Of a DNA stretch of 64,000 bases, positions 21,990 through 33,414 are shown one piece after another. Numbering within the stretch: the stretch's first letter is position 1; each line of letters opens with the position of its first letter. The translations under genes and the position numbers were made by a program. This DNA comes from Lepidostoma basale (Eukaryota; Arthropoda; Insecta; Trichoptera; Lepidostomatidae). The notes beneath the pieces are model-generated. The model was not told the DNA's origin. It worked only from the letters and a program-made list of their open reading frames with translations, and did not search any database. The stretch spans positions 1-64,000 of the forward strand of contig JAHDVF020001023.1 of assembly GCA_022606425.2 (NCBI GenBank), given 5' to 3'.

Positions 21990-22284
21990 TTTATTCTCAA
22001 TATCCGCCCATGATGGCAGTGCATAATGGTGTTCTTGTACCGACCCCTATGTACCCCCACGTTTTCCTCGGTCTTACTCTATTTCTAGCTCCGTTCACGT
22101 CGTTTACATATACCTTCTTCATCATTCTGTCTTCGATCATTCTTTCCATGTGTCCAAACCATCTTAACGACCCTTCAATTACTTTGTTCATAACACTTTC
22201 ATTCGCACAGAATTCACTTCTTATACTTGCATTTGACACTCTATCATATACAGATTTACCACACATTCGTCTTAGAGATGTCAC
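21990..22284 (-). mobile_element. LINE-A internal fragment, rearranged
   Basis: Minus-strand frame 21,997-22,284 reads LRRMCGKSVYDRVSNASIRS, NKVIEGSLRWFGHMERMIED, VNDVNGARNRVRPRKTWG, then jumps to GVGTRTPLCTAIM, which is the upstream segment AVHNGVLVPT inverted. So it is an internal inversion or fusion of two copies. Confidence 0.75.
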
Positions 22285-22372
22285 AGAGAATCACTACGAT
22301 AGCTACCCTTTACATCGATTTGGCGCATGCTGTCATGATGTAAAGAGCGATTCAACAAAATAATAAACAAAA
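22285..22372 (+). mobile_element. SINE-A 3' tail fragment (type 1)
   Basis: GAGAATCACTACGATAGCTA, CCCTTTACATCGATTTGGCG, CATGCTGTCATGATGTAAAG, ACAAAATAATAAAC. No tRNA-like head. Confidence 0.85.
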
Positions 22373-22382
22373 TAAAATTAAT

Positions 22383-22835
22383 TCATTCATTCATTTCTCG
22401 GCGCTATATCCCGGTGTGGGACTTGTCCTCCTCCACAACGGTCCTCCAATGACTTCTGTCTCTGACCATCTCTCTCCATTCCCCAGCTCCTTCCATTTTC
22501 TCCCAATCTTGTTCCACGCAATCCGCCCATCTCTTGATCTCTTTTCGCGAGGTACCCATCTGGATATAATTTGTGGTGTTCTACCGTCTGGGATTCTTTC
22601 CACATGGCCAGCCCACCGAAGGCGTAGAGACTTACAGAATCTCACTACTGTTTCTTGGTTAATCAGTTCTTCAAGTTCAAGGTTTCTTTTGATTCTGTAA
22701 GTCGCATCCTCCAGCGTGGGTCCAAAAAATGTTCTCAGTATTTTCCTTTCAAAAACTGCCAGCCTGCCTTCCTCTCTCTGCGTTAGAGACCATGTTTCAC
22801 AGCCGTAGGTGACTACCGGTCTTATGATATAAAAT
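22383..22835 (-). mobile_element. LINE-C 3' end, truncated
   Basis: Minus-strand frame: a start like RPVVTYGCETWSLTQREEGR, then ERKILRTFFGPTLEDATYR, LRLRWAGHVERIPDGRTPQI, then KRSRDGRIAWN and WRRTSPTPGYSAEK. A different LINE family from A and D; a second fragment lies at 54.5 kb. RTE/CR1-like by motif (CETW, RWAGHVER). Confidence 0.8.
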
Positions 22836-22839
22836 AAAA

Positions 22840-23220
22840 TAATAATAACAATATATTTTCTCCATTATAATAACTTGTACATAGAGCGATTATTACAGCT
22901 GGCGTAATCGGACCAATGAATATATAGGATCATCTATTGTAGATTGTTGAACAGTTGCACGATTGTTAAGAACATAACGAGATTGGGGTGATGTCGACGT
23001 GGAGGGAGCGATGCTCAGGTAGCCGTGACTTGATAAAAGGGGAATAATATTATCGCATACGATATGATTCAACGTTACACAGTTCCAGACGAAACCTTTT
23101 AGAAGTATTATATTACCTTAATCAGATTTTAGAAAATAATGATTTTTAACTTAATATGATAACGTTTTTAAGATTATCAACTCGTGATTGATTTTACTGA
23201 AATCTCTTGATCGAAAATCA
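22840..23220. other. No feature seen
   Basis: AT-rich with no coding frame and no recognised repeat. Confidence 0.4.
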
Positions 23221-23224
23221 TTTT

Positions 23225-23510
23225 AAATAAAAACTAACTAACTAACTAACCATCACGCCATTTCCCCAGAGGGGTAGGCAGAGAGGATCGATCGCCACAA
23301 TGCTCTGTCCTGGCATACCTCTCGGGCTTACTCTACATTAATACATCGTACAATGCACGCACGTCGATTATTCCGACTTCAAATGTGGCCGCCTTTAGTA
23401 ATTGATTAATATGGTCATGCCATATTTTCATCGGTCGTCTCATCCATTCGTTTCATATGTCCAAACCATCTCAGGGATCTTTTTTTAATTTTATCCATGA
23501 TGCAGTCATC
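23225..23510 (-). mobile_element. LINE-A 3' end
   Basis: AACTAACTAACTAACCATCA at the left edge, then CCCCAGAGGGGTAGGCAGAG and decayed coding sequence (RWFGHMKRMDE, KIKKRSLRWFG). Its right edge is replaced by the palindrome at 23,511. Confidence 0.8.
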
Positions 23511-23641
23511 TCCACTTTTGTCTTTATTTTGACAGCGAACGGTTTCACCAGGCTCGCTGGCATCGACAGGCCAGACCAGTCTGTCAATGCCAGCGAGCCT
23601 GGCGAAACCGGTCGCTATCGAAATAAAGACAAAAGTGGAGA
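23511..23641. mobile_element. Palindromic element, family E
   Basis: Arms of about 58 bp: TCCACTTTTGTCTTTATTTT...CAGGCTCGCTGGCATCGACAGG and inverse, with a short CCAGACCAG centre. The plus strand 23,581-23,613 reads CUGUCAA, U, GCCAG-CGAG-C-CUGGC, GAAAC, CG, GUC: motif order kept, first box diverged. Confidence 0.8.
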
Positions 23642-23649
23642 TGACTGCA

Positions 23650-24945
23650 TTAATTACATGAGTTAATTATTATTTAATATGATAACATTCTTAACTGTTT
23701 ACTTTGGAACACATACCGCAATTTATTTAAATTGATATCAAATTTCTAACTCACATTCTATTTTTTTTTTGTATGAATTATTTCGTGGTATTTTCAAAAC
23801 GCCTGCTTTTCTGTTTTAAACCGAGAATTTATTTATTTATTCATTTCTCTCTCCAATTATTATCTGTGTACTAAATATTATAGATGTATTATCGTAGTAA
23901 TTTATATTTAACTTTAAAAACTTAAATTTGAATGTAATTTTTACTTGCCGTAATTTGTTATCTGTTCGATTGTTTAGTTTAGTTGCTTTTAAGTAATTTT
24001 GTGTATATATTTTCACAAACTGTAATAAGTATATTTACTAGTTATAATAATGTTTGAAATAATTCATTTCATAAATAGTGTTTAAAATAACTCATGTCAT
24101 AAATAGTGTCAGGCAAATAACTCATGTCATAAATAGTAAGGTATCAATAATGAAAGTACTCTCACGATACCATATTGAATCGAATGAATAAAAAAACTTA
24201 ATAAATACCACAACTAAGATGAGGGTTAATTTTATTTTACTATCCATTCCGAAATTAAAATCATTCATGAATACTGACTAGTTTATATTTGTAGAATTTC
24301 ATTACCACCTACCGAAGTGTTCAAATTAAGCTGTGGTTACAGAAGATGTTTTAATTAAAAAACGTCATATTACCTTTTTCTATTTTTTTTATTTTATCTC
24401 GAACACCGGATCTAGCGTCACACAGATGACACTAAAAATTGCAAATGTTAATCTAAAATATGATTATTATTTTATGCTAATATTTCTTGGCGCTTATTAC
24501 AAACTTAGTAGCATGTGGATATTTATTCCCCTGACCGCAGAATACCTCAAATCCTTTGAATTCGCAGAGTTAATCTAGTATCCCGTAATTCAGCTGCAAT
24601 AAAATCCCCCTGGGTTTATAGCTTATATTTGACTAGCGACTCGTTTGAGAATATCGTGTCTGATACTAGCAAACTCCGCAAACATGATTAATTCAAAGTT
24701 TTAGCTGCGAACAGTTACCTCGTCATTTTAGTATGTTTGTTTATTATGTTTGTTCTACACGTCTAATGATAAATGACCAACGGCCTAGGGTGTAGATTGG
24801 TGAATTATAGGAAAACGCTATAGCTTCCGATTAAATATATTTTTTTTTTTTATAATTTCACGAGTTTTTCAAGAATAAGTATAATTATTTTGTGGGTTTG
24901 TGGGTACGGTTTATAATGTTGAACGATATTGGCCAATATTAAATT
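23650..24945. other. No gene recognised
   Basis: AT-rich. 24,060-24,140 has a short imperfect tandem repeat of CTCATGTCATAAATAGTG. The 81-codon frame at 24,333-24,578 has no recognisable motif. Confidence 0.45.
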
Positions 24946-24949
24946 CAAT

Positions 24950-25268
24950 TCTTCTTCTTCTTTCGGTGCCGTGTCAGGTCCCCCCAACGTTGGCGATCAC
25001 TGCAGCAAAGGCATCTCTATCAGTCAAAGGACGTGGTATTTTTCTACCCTTAGCACATGACCCAAATATGAGACCTTTCTAATTTTCACACTCGACAACA
25101 GCTATCTATTGGCTCTGGCTTTCTGCAGTACATCTGCATTACTGACCCTATCGGTCCACTGTATACGGAGCATTCTGCGGTATATCCACATCTCGAACGC
25201 TTCCAGCCGATTCATTACATTCACTTTCAGAGTCCAGGTTTTCAGCCATATAGTAGAACAGACCATAT
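24950..25268 (-). mobile_element. LINE-B 3' end, truncated
   Basis: Minus-strand reading: STIWLKTWTLKVNVMNRLEA, FEMWIYRRMLRIQWTDRVSN, ADVLQKARANR, then PTLGGPDTAPKEEEE with an (AGA)n end. Same 3' end as the copy nested at 5.3-5.6 kb. Confidence 0.8.
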
Positions 25269-25269
25269 A

Positions 25270-26365
25270 TAACATTTAATCATTCTTAAATTAAATTAAA
25301 TTAAACAATTAAAATGAGGATTTATGCTCGATTTATGGTGCTAAATTCATATTTTACTCACGTTGCGGGACTAGATATGTCCAGTTGAATATATGTTTTC
25401 ATCTGATAATGTGCCAACACTATAGATTTCGTTAACATAATTAGAAATAAATATTGTTTTAAAATAAGATAAACGTGTAACAATATAAAACAAATGCATA
25501 AAATTTAAAGGCACAACGTATAGATCTTGCCTGTGAGACAAAAATGGACTTGGCGCCATTAAATTATCTAACAAATCCAATGAAAATTTAGCTCCTCCGT
25601 TTACGACGTAATATAAATGAATATGTCGCCTTTCTGGAACATTATTAACTATCCTAACAATGTCAAACATGTTCACACTCATGAAATATTATTTGATTTC
25701 TAGAAAACTTTTCAAGAACAGCATTTTTCTAAATTTACATGTAATAATATAATATATAAATAAGATGAAACCCATCGAAGCTAGAACATTTTATTATTCA
25801 ATTGATACAACTGGGTATTTTAATACAATAATATTAAAGATACTCATTAATTTTTAACGTCTTAAGAAAAAGAAGACGAAGAAGCCGGTCAAGCGGAAAA
25901 TATTATTATTTCATTAAATTTCCTATGTATTTTCTGGTACAATGTATGAATCCATTTAAACTTGTAATATCAAAGAGAAACTCGTTTTGTTTAACGTCTG
26001 AAAAGTAATAGCGTTCTTGATAATTCCTCTGTCACATCAATACCACTCTTCTCCCCGGGGGAGCACTTCACCCTGCTTTTGATGCGACCTGCTCAATGGG
26101 ATACATTGAAATATAAATGGGGGGAAAATTATGAGTATTGTGATACAAGTCGCATAATTCTGATGTAATCCATATTAATTTAACATTTTGCTTGCAAATT
26201 GACACTTCACGAATCCATTCAATTACCATAAAACACTCCTAAAGTTACTCCCTTATTTTGAATTTCTTTACAAAATAATGCTTTCTTTATAATTGTTCGC
26301 AGCAACGACCTGTAAACACGAGACTTATTTCTTTTCTTCTTCTTCAGCTGTTGTAGAGACTTTTT
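25270..26365. other. No gene recognised
   Basis: The 103-codon minus-strand frame at 25,371-25,682 is the longest unexplained frame in this part. It has no recognisable domain and no neighbouring splice or promoter support, so I do not call it a gene. Confidence 0.4.
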
Positions 26366-26369
26366 TGTA

Positions 26370-26592
26370 TACAACATGTCGTTTGAGTCCAATTACTGTA
26401 TACAATTTCTTTTTAGCTATTATTATTCTAATGACATGAAATAGGTAGTTTATCTATCGACATATTATTGTCACGTGAATTCTGCATCAGAACAATGACA
26501 GTGTGAAAATCACACTACCATCGCCGGGAATTGATTCCGGGATCTTCGGTATAACAATCAGAGCTCTTAATACTCTGCCACGAAGGTCGCCA
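26370..26592 (-). mobile_element. SINE-A, tail type 2
   Basis: Minus strand head GCGACCTTCGTGGCAGAGTA and body CATTGTTCTGATGCAGAATT. The 3' part is AGCTAAAAAGAAATTGTATACAG, TAATTGGACTCAAACGACA. Confidence 0.85.
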
Positions 26593-26599
26593 AGGACTT

Positions 26600-26700
26600 A
26601 CTAGAGTCTGTTATTACATGATTCTCCACGTTTCTCCAGCTATCTCTCCATCTACTCTATTCTCTCTGCCTACCTCTGCGAGGAAACGGCTTGATGTTTT
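26600..26700 (+). mobile_element. LINE-A 3' end, decayed
   Basis: ATTCTCTCTGCCTACCTCTG followed by CGAGGAAACGGCTTGATG, matching the last ~60 bases of LINE-A without a GTTA tail. Confidence 0.5.
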
Positions 26701-26879
26701 TTTGTTTTATTTATTTTTTAAATTGCTTATTCACAGTTTATAAATTTTAACTATAATAAAAATGTCAGTTTTACTTGGCAAAGAAACAGCCATTTATATA
26801 AATTAATTAATTATTTCTATTCACTTTCAACATTCAAGTTTAGCATTATTTTAACACGTTAATTTGCAACACATCATTG

Positions 26880-27090
26880 TTTAGGTATTGTTTCTTGAAC
26901 AATGATATAAAACTCTTTTCTAGAAGTTTTATTATATTTTATGTGAATAACGCGTTTCGCGCGTTAAGGCATACTTAAATGTCTTTTAATCAACATTTGA
27001 TAATGCCTTAGACAGGTGAAACTTGTCATTCGTATAAAATATAATAAAACTTCTAGAAAACAGACGTTTTCATTTATCTTATTTACTATT
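26880..27090. mobile_element. Palindromic element, family B
   Basis: TTTTCTAGAAGTTTTATTAT...TTTCGCGCGTTAAGGCAT and, inverted, AATGCCTTAGACAGGTGAAAC...TAATAAAACTTCTAGAAAAC. The plus strand 26,997-27,027 reads UUGAUAA, U, GCCU...AGGU, GAAAC, UU, GUC. Confidence 0.8.
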
Positions 27091-27094
27091 GTTT

Positions 27095-27525
27095 AGAGGC
27101 CAAATTCGAAAGAATGAAGTATAGTTTCTAATTACATACAGTTTTTTTGTGATTTTTCTTTTTATGTAGGTACTAATGAGGTGTTTTAAAAATATATTTT
27201 TTTTTATCTCAGTCTCATTTATTTTAAACATCTTTTAATGTCCATGATAACACGCACGTCATTTTAAATACTTGAGAATGTAGGAAATATACGTTTAGTG
27301 ATAAGTTATTTTTTCTTAGAACTTCTGTGCACCCATATATATCCAAGGAAAGTGACGTAATTCGACGGAAATAGAAGGAACTTAGTTTATATCACGAACC
27401 GACTAGCGCAGGCACAATAACACAAGAATGTCATCAAAATAGAGGTTAAATAAAGGTCGAAGAAAATAATGAACTAATGATATTTTACTGAATAGTTAAA
27501 ATATAAAATAAATTTAAAAACAACT
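27095..27525. other. AT-rich, no feature seen
   Basis: No coding frame and no recognised repeat. Confidence 0.4.
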
Positions 27526-27529
27526 AAAT

Positions 27530-28150
27530 AACTAACCATCACGGCGTCTCTCTGAAGGGGTAAGCAGAAATAATGGACTGCCACACTTTATTTCTTGACA
27601 TATTCTTTTCATATTTTCTTGACATATTTCTCTCGCTTCGTCAACATGCATACATTGAGTCATACACGCACGTCGATTACGTAGCCGGCATTCAATATTT
27701 GATTTATTTGATCGTGCCACGTTTTCCTCGGTCTTCCTCTATTTCTAGTTTCATTTACATCGTTATCAAATATTTTTTAGCATTCGTTCTTCATTCATTC
27801 TTTCCATGTGTCCAAACTATCTTAATGATCCTTTCAATATTTTGTTCGTAAGACTATCATTCGCAACGCATTTACTCCTTATATTTTCATTCGACACTCT
27901 ATCAGATTTAGATTCAATACATGATTTTCACACATTCGTCTAAGAGATCTCATTTCTACTGCATTTATTCTGCTTTCATCCTTCTTTTGTCAGTTACATG
28001 TTTCGCTTCCATTTATACAAGAACACCATTGTATACTGCTATTTTAGCAAATTTGGATAGGATTTTGTATGCGAAGGCGACTTTAAGTGCACCGTTTACT
28101 TTGTTGTTTGCCCCAACCCTTCTTTCAATATCCCTCTCCACTCGTTTTTT
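27530..28150 (-). mobile_element. LINE-A, long decayed copy
   Basis: Extends from the ACGGCGTCTCTCTGAAGGGG end through GKPRKTWHDQI-, WFGHMERM-, RRMCG- and MAVHNGVLV-like segments to ERDIERRVGANNKVNGALKV. Several frameshifts. Confidence 0.85.
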
Positions 28151-28304
28151 AAATGTATCAAATTTTTCTTAATAATAAAAAAATGGTGAATCGAAATCGG
28201 ACGCTATCTACGAGTAATAACGTAACCCGTCCGTAATGTGTCATCATTTGTTAGGTAACGCTTCCCAAGGGGCTTTAAGAAGGATAAAATACAAAGTATA
28301 GCGA

Positions 28305-28465
28305 TATTATTCTCCTTTTAGACCCTTGGTCTCTTTCTATTGTTACCCTGGTCTCTCTAGTAAGTTGATTCCTTCCTTTTGGTTGTCTTCCGGGGAGACG
28401 GCAGCCAACAGAAACTGATGCATCACAATATGTGGGATTCTGGAGGGACGTGAGCATGACAATGT
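28305..28465 (+). repeat. Short dispersed repeat J, second copy
   Basis: TTTTAGACCCTTGGTCTCTT, TTCCGGGGAGACGGCAGCC, AACAGAAACTGATGCATCAC, GTGGGATTCTGGAG; compare 19,085-19,270. Confidence 0.5.
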
Positions 28466-28790
28466 CTTCCTCTTGTTGTTCCTTCCTTTGTTGTTTGTCT
28501 CAGAATAATCCCCAATGAATATATCATCCACTTACAGATTCCCTCTCTCTATTTCGAAGAGTCTTGACTCTCGCCTTCGTTCTTGTGGTGTCCGTTCTGG
28601 TATCAATATCATTTGTCAATTGCATTGATTTTTTAAAAACAATTTATTTGTTGTTACGTATTCTTTATCGACTATAGATTATATTGGGTAAAAGTTGAAA
28701 TGAATTCATATTTACGTGGAAACGATTTTCAGGGAAAAAAATGCTTTCACTTTTTATACAGCATTTATTCTAATAAATATTAAAAGCCTA
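28466..28790. other. No feature seen
   Basis: Spacer between repeat J and LINE-A without coding signal. Confidence 0.4.
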
Positions 28791-28794
28791 TCCA

Positions 28795-29320
28795 AAAAAG
28801 CTAAGATGGCAGTGCATAATGATGTTCTTGTGCCGATCCTTATGTATGGAAGTGAATCATGGAACTGGCAAAAGAAGGATGAAAGTAAAATAAATGCAGT
28901 AGAAACGAGATCTCTTAGATGACTGTGTCGTAAATCTGTATTGATAAAGTGTCAAATACAAGTATATAAAGAGAATGCGGTGCGAATGAAAGTGTTATGA
29001 ACAAAATAATGATAGGGTCGTTAAGATGGTTTGGACACATGGAAAGAATGATTGAAGACAGAATGGTGAAGAAGATATATGTAAACGATGTGAACGGAGC
29101 TAGAAAAAGAGGAAAAACGAGAAAACGTGGCACGTTCAAATCAATCAAATATTACATGTGGATCACGTGAGGAGTCGGAGAAATTGACTTGCGTGCATGA
29201 CAAGATGTATGAATGTAGAGGAATCTAATAAAGTATGTCAGGACAGAACAGTGTGGCGGTCCATCCTTTCTGCCTCCGGAGAGACGGCGTGATGGTTAGT
29301 TAGTTAGTTAGTTAAAATTT
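28795..29320 (+). mobile_element. LINE-A, long decayed copy
   Basis: Starts at KKAKMAVHNDVLVPILMYGS (frame 28,716-28,922). Then come RSLR, RWFGHMERMIEDRMVKKI, YVNDVNGARKRG and ACMTRCMNVEES-like pieces. It ends CCGGAGAGACGGCGTGATGG and (TTAG)n at 29,290-29,315. Confidence 0.85.
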
Positions 29321-29324
29321 GTTC

Positions 29325-29900
29325 AAGTAGTTGCCTACACATCATACATACACATGAACATGGTGATATCCACTTTCTATTCAGCGTTGAACACAGTGTA
29401 TCTCATATATGAAGTTTTTAAAATTCGATATGGTAAAAGAGTGCACGAGCGTTCACGTCATATCAAATATGATGTTGTTTTTTTTTAAATATTTTCTCGC
29501 GTACCTGATATTTTGTATAGATACTTCTGGTTAGATGAAAATGTCTCAAACAGAAGCCCATTAAATCCCTCCTTTGTATGTAAGACACGGAACAGTTGTA
29601 TAATATTTCGCTACGGGACGTTCGTAATGCACGTATCTTTGAACGTTTCTTGTTGAAGGGTGAAAGGAAAGAGTTATGCAATATTGCGAATGGAATTTCA
29701 ATATCTATGGATGAATTCAATTCTTATGCAGCATATTTTGTAAATGGTATATTATAAATGTAATTTGATATTCTAAAAAGGATTAATACAGCATATGGTC
29801 ATTTTTTATTAGCAAAATGTTGAAGGCTCAACATTTTCTTTTGAATTCGATTTTGTTTACACAAACAATCAATTTGATTTTATAAAACATCGTGTATTTA
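29325..29900. other. No gene recognised
   Basis: The 85-codon minus frame at 29,463-29,720 has no recognisable motif. Confidence 0.4.
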
Positions 29901-29904
29901 TTTA

Positions 29905-30110
29905 AAAAAATTAGAAAATAGTCCATTGTTTTGGCCGAAAAACTGTGATATTTTAACCTTTTTTTATTGTTAATTCAAAAACTTTGTTTTATATCACATT
30001 TATTTTTTGTAACACCTGATGATGTCAACATTGGTTGATGAAACAGCTGTCGTAAAGTAAAATAAATGTGATAAAAAACAAAGTTTTTGCATTAACAATT
30101 ATAAAAATTT
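29905..30110. mobile_element. Palindromic element, family C
   Basis: Outer arms AAAACTTTGTTTTATATCACATTTAT and inverse ATAAATGTGATAAAAAACAAAG flank a core with one hammerhead-like motif. Related to 36,455-36,725 and 38,115-38,400. Confidence 0.75.
30016..30051 (+). ncRNA. Hammerhead-ribozyme-like motif, exact CUGAUGA...GAAAC...GUC
   Basis: CUGAUGA at 30,016-30,022, one U, stem II GUCAAC-AUUG-GUUGAU (6 bp with a G-U closing pair), GAAAC, AGCU, GUC at 30,049-30,051. Outside it, ATCACATTTAT pairs with ATAAATGTGAT as a long distal stem I beyond an internal loop. All box sequences are intact; stem III would be only 2 bp. Confidence 0.6.
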
Positions 30111-30274
30111 ATTTAATCCGCACATAAAATTTGACAATTTATACTCGTACCAAAAATCTTTTTGAAGTGAAACTTTTATAGGGTAAGGCAAATTGGCCTG
30201 AACGTCACGAAAAGTTTAACCCCTACCAACATTACGGTGGCAGTTAAATTGTTCTCTGACGCAAGGGATGTTAC

Positions 30275-30740
30275 AATTTATATTGGTGGTCGATATTCAA
30301 TATTTGATATATTTGATCGTGCCACGTTTTACTCAATCAATCTCTTTTTCTAGTTTCATTTAGATCGTTAACATATACTTTTTAAATATTATTTCTTCAT
30401 TCATTCTTTCCATTTGTTCAAACCAGCTAAATGTTACTTCCATTATTTTTTCATAACACTTTCATTCGCTTCTTTGATTTTTTATTCGACTCTCTATCAT
30501 ACACATATTTTCACACAATCGTCTAAAGATCTCAATTCTACTATAATGCTACTTTTGGCAGTTCCATGCTTTGGGTCCATACATTAGGGTCGATACAATA
30601 ACACCATTGTGCACTGCCATTTTAGCTTTTTTAAATATACTTTTGTTTGCGATGACAACTTTAAATGTACCATTTACTTTATTGCCTACCCCCAAGCCTT
30701 CTTTCAATTTCCCTCTCCACTCTTCCATAATTATATTAAT
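30275..30740 (-). mobile_element. LINE-A, decayed copy without 3' tail
   Basis: Minus strand: KKAKMAVHNGVIVSTLMYGP, EEWRGKLKEGLGVGNKVNGT, and downstream decayed RRMCG and WFxHMERM regions. The terminal 3' end is missing. Confidence 0.8.
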
Positions 30741-30744
30741 CATT

Positions 30745-31070
30745 AATGTTCAATATGGGATTTCATTTATTTTATAGTAGTATTATTCTTCAAGAAAAAT
30801 AAATATTTTTAATTAAATTAAATTCCACGTGCCCTAATCTTAAATAAATGCATATCGTAAAAGTCTAACACACATTTCGTTTTTTTTTTCGTTTCTTGAA
30901 CTCACATTTTTTTACCTCTATTTGTTATACTGATAGTAAATAATATTCTTCTTTTGGCACATACCTATTCAGGGAGGTTTATTTTTATGAAGTCGTATTA
31001 TAAAAAAGTGATGTCATGTTTATACAATACCCATTGGATTAAAATAACGGAAATATTTTAGAAACTGTGA
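30745..31070. other. AT-rich, no feature seen
   Basis: No coding frame and no recognised repeat. Confidence 0.4.
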
Positions 31071-31074
31071 CTGA

Positions 31075-31200
31075 TGCGCGGACGTGCGAAACGTAATGTA
31101 CCCAATGTGAATTTCCGGAAAATTTCACAACTGCGCGACGGATTTCATCGCCGAACCGTATACTCCATGCGAAGGATCTGTATACCTACAGTTTCAGTAA
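31075..31200 (+). promoter_or_regulatory. CpG-richer, repeat-free island with a GACGTG site
   Basis: GCGCGGACGTGCGAAACG at 31,077-31,094 contains the hypoxia-response core RCGTG (ACGTG). The CGs in the next 80 bases (CTGCGCGACGG, CGCCGAACCG) stand out from AT-rich surroundings. The call as regulatory DNA for the downstream dehydrogenase gene is inference from composition and position, 8.6 kb upstream of its first coding exon. Confidence 0.3.
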
Positions 31201-31394
31201 ACAAAATGAAATTTCATCATGCAAACAGAAATTTAAGGATAAATTCAACTGAAATTTTAAGAATAAAAACAGGGTCATCGCTAAGATTATTTTTGAAAAT
31301 ATAATACGTTTTTAAGATAATCAAATGATTTTACTGAAATCTCTTGATTGAATTTCATTTTAAATAGTACATAAATTAAACTATGTTTTTTAAC

Positions 31395-31500
31395 TACTAC
31401 CACTTTTGTCTTTATTTCGACAACGACTGGTTTCGCCAGGCTCGCTAGCATCGACAGACCAGTTTGTAAAGATAAAAGTGGATGTAGTTAAAAAACATCG
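31395..31500. mobile_element. Palindromic element, family E, shortened
   Basis: TAACTACTACCACTTTTGTC...CTTTATTTCGACAACGACTGG and inverse AAAGATAAAAGTGGATGTAG. The minus strand has GAAAC, CA, GUC at about 31,425-31,436, preceded by the GCUAGCGAGCCUGGC stem. Confidence 0.75.
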
Positions 31501-31749
31501 TTTTATTCAATTATTACTTAAATATAATACGTTTTGTATAATCAATATCAATTATATATTATACATATTTTTTTCCTTCAATTAAAACTTTCTCTACATT
31601 TGAATGGTTTTAAATGAGCCAAAAACTAAATGTATTTCACCATATTTAAGGATAATTACTTCATTGTTTTTTTTTATTGTTTGCGAGTAAAATATAAATA
31701 AAGGAAGATTTTAGTACACTTCAAAATTATTGTTGACAGAAAAAAATTA

Positions 31750-32100
31750 ATCCAAAGAAATTGCCGTTTTTTGTTGCGCGTCGATTGTCTGCACGTTTTA
31801 AACCGTTCCAAGAACGCCTCACGTGACGTCACGGAGAGTGGGGATAGTGAGACATTGCGATTCACCTTTATGAAGGTTCGTGGAGACCGCCATGCATCAG
31901 TGTCTACGGAGCCTGAGAGGGGTACACAACGCTTGCACACGTGCTTCGTATCCTGCGACCTATTCAGTGTTAACAGGTGCGTCCGTTGTTCTGAATGTTC
32001 CGATACCCGGTGAATACAACGGGAATTTTACTTTTAATCTAGCTAGCGCGGTAAAAATAGCGGCGAAATTCAATTTTAAAACCGGCGCCGCTTTTAGAAT
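31750..32100 (+). promoter_or_regulatory. CpG-rich island with E-box/HRE-CRE pair; candidate promoter or 5' exon
   Basis: 31,814-31,833 reads ACGCC, T, CACGTG, overlapping the palindromic CRE TGACGTCA at 31,824-31,831. TTTAAACCGTTCC lies just upstream at 31,797-31,809. A second CACGTG occurs near 31,938. CAG/GTGCGT at about 31,977 would serve as a splice donor for a non-coding first exon. The island is GC-richer than its surroundings and matches no repeat in the window. The dehydrogenase gene needs an upstream 5' exon because its first coding exon starts at an acceptor site. The assignment is inference. Confidence 0.4.
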
Positions 32101-32104
32101 TCAA

Positions 32105-32540
32105 CTGTGCTGCACGTATATAATCTGTGATATTTTTATATACAAAGTTCGTGAACTATTTTTTGCTATAGATTTTAATTATCTTAACCGGGAGTTTTAT
32201 ATTTTTGTTGATTTATTTCGAAAACTAAATATTATATGTTCTGATTTTGAAAATTTGGTTTGGTTTATGTAGTGCTGCCGTAAATTTGGAAGTATTTCAT
32301 GTATAAGTGAATTGTTTTGGTCAATTTGATTGTTGCCACACTTTATAATAGTTAATTGTTATACGTAATACGTTTGTACTGATTTGATATTAAAATTATA
32401 CAATTTTTTTCGTTTATATAAAGAATTTTGACAGGTGTAAAAATAAATTTTTCTTTTGTTTCAATCGCAATTTGAATAATTTCCTTAATATTAATTTAAA
32501 ATTCTTGCTGGTGTTGTTTTTTTTCTGAAGTGCCTAATTA
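32105..32540. other. AT-rich, no feature seen
   Basis: No coding frame and no recognised repeat. Confidence 0.4.
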
Positions 32541-32544
32541 CTGC

Positions 32545-32885
32545 TAATTTAAAAAAAAAACAGTGGATACGTGGAACATAAATTAAAAAGACAATATGTG
32601 CACCATCTAAAAACTACATTTTGTGTTAAATTATTTTTATTTTGTTATTTTATTTTATATCAGTGTATTTTATATTATTTGTTTTAGATTTATTTTGTGG
32701 ATGTTGAACTATCGAAGTGTGTCCGAAAGATGCCTATTGATGGCGATGAGGTTCGCAACCCATCACACCGTGTCTCCCGCAGGGCGAAAAGAGAAGGATG
32801 GAGTGCCGCATCGGTTAAAGTGTGACAGTCCATTCTTTCTGCCTACCCTTTCGGGGAGACGTCGTGATGGTTAGTTAGTTAGTTT
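32545..32885 (+). mobile_element. SINE-B, long copy ending in the LINE-A tail
   Basis: GTGGATACGTGGAACATAAA, CAATATGTGCACCATCTAAA, ATTTATTTTGTGGATGTTGA, GATGCCTATTGATGGCGATG, CAACCCATCACACCGTGTCTC, TGCCGCATCGGTTAAAGTG, then LINE-A end CAGTCCATTCTTTCTGCC...GACGTCGTGATGGTTAGTTAG. The same order is inverted at 34,205-34,585. Confidence 0.85.
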
Positions 32886-32889
32886 ACTA

Positions 32890-33325
32890 AATATAATACG
32901 GAATTGAAAACTCAAGACTTGGTGACATCCAAACAAAAATGATAATTCATTTGTCCTCGCAAGCAAGCAGGATAAAAATCGGGACTACTTGTATCCAGCA
33001 TATTAACGTTAATTATTCTAAACTACAAAAACATCTTAAAACATCAAGTCATAATTATTTGTGTTAAGCTATTTTTTTGTATGTAAAACATAATTTGATG
33101 AACGTTGAACACATATTTTACTTTCCCTACCGTGGATAGATTATTAGTATGACGTGATTAATTTTGAAAAATTTAAATGTTTGTATATGCAATATTATTT
33201 CACACTTTAGCTTGCTTATTTTCAAAAATACGTATATTTGAATACTTGTTTTTTGATTAATATTATAGATATATAAATTTTAAGAATATTTGTAATATAA
33301 TAGTTTTTTTATTAGTTTTTTTTTT
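32890..33325. other. No feature seen
   Basis: AT-rich with no coding frame and no recognised repeat. Confidence 0.4.
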
Positions 33326-33327
33326 GT

Positions 33328-33412
33328 GACGATGAGGTTCGCAACCCATCACACCGCGTCTCCCGCGGGGCGAAAAGAGAAGGATGGAGTGCCGCATCAG
33401 TAAAAGTGTGAC
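33328..33412 (+). mobile_element. SINE-B fragment fused to the mariner break point
   Basis: GATGAGGTTCGCAACCCATC...TGCCGCATCAGTAAAAGTGTGAC joins mariner sequence directly at about 33,413, with no LINE-A tail between. Confidence 0.8.
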
Positions 33413-33414
33413 AT

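Noticed and set aside
25371..25682. 103-codon minus-strand gene
   Set aside because: No recognisable domain, AT-driven composition, no splice or promoter context, no second copy.
31674..32272. Protein-coding gene in the CpG-rich island
   Set aside because: Several overlapping frames on both strands of similar length, none with motifs; the openness is explained by GC content.
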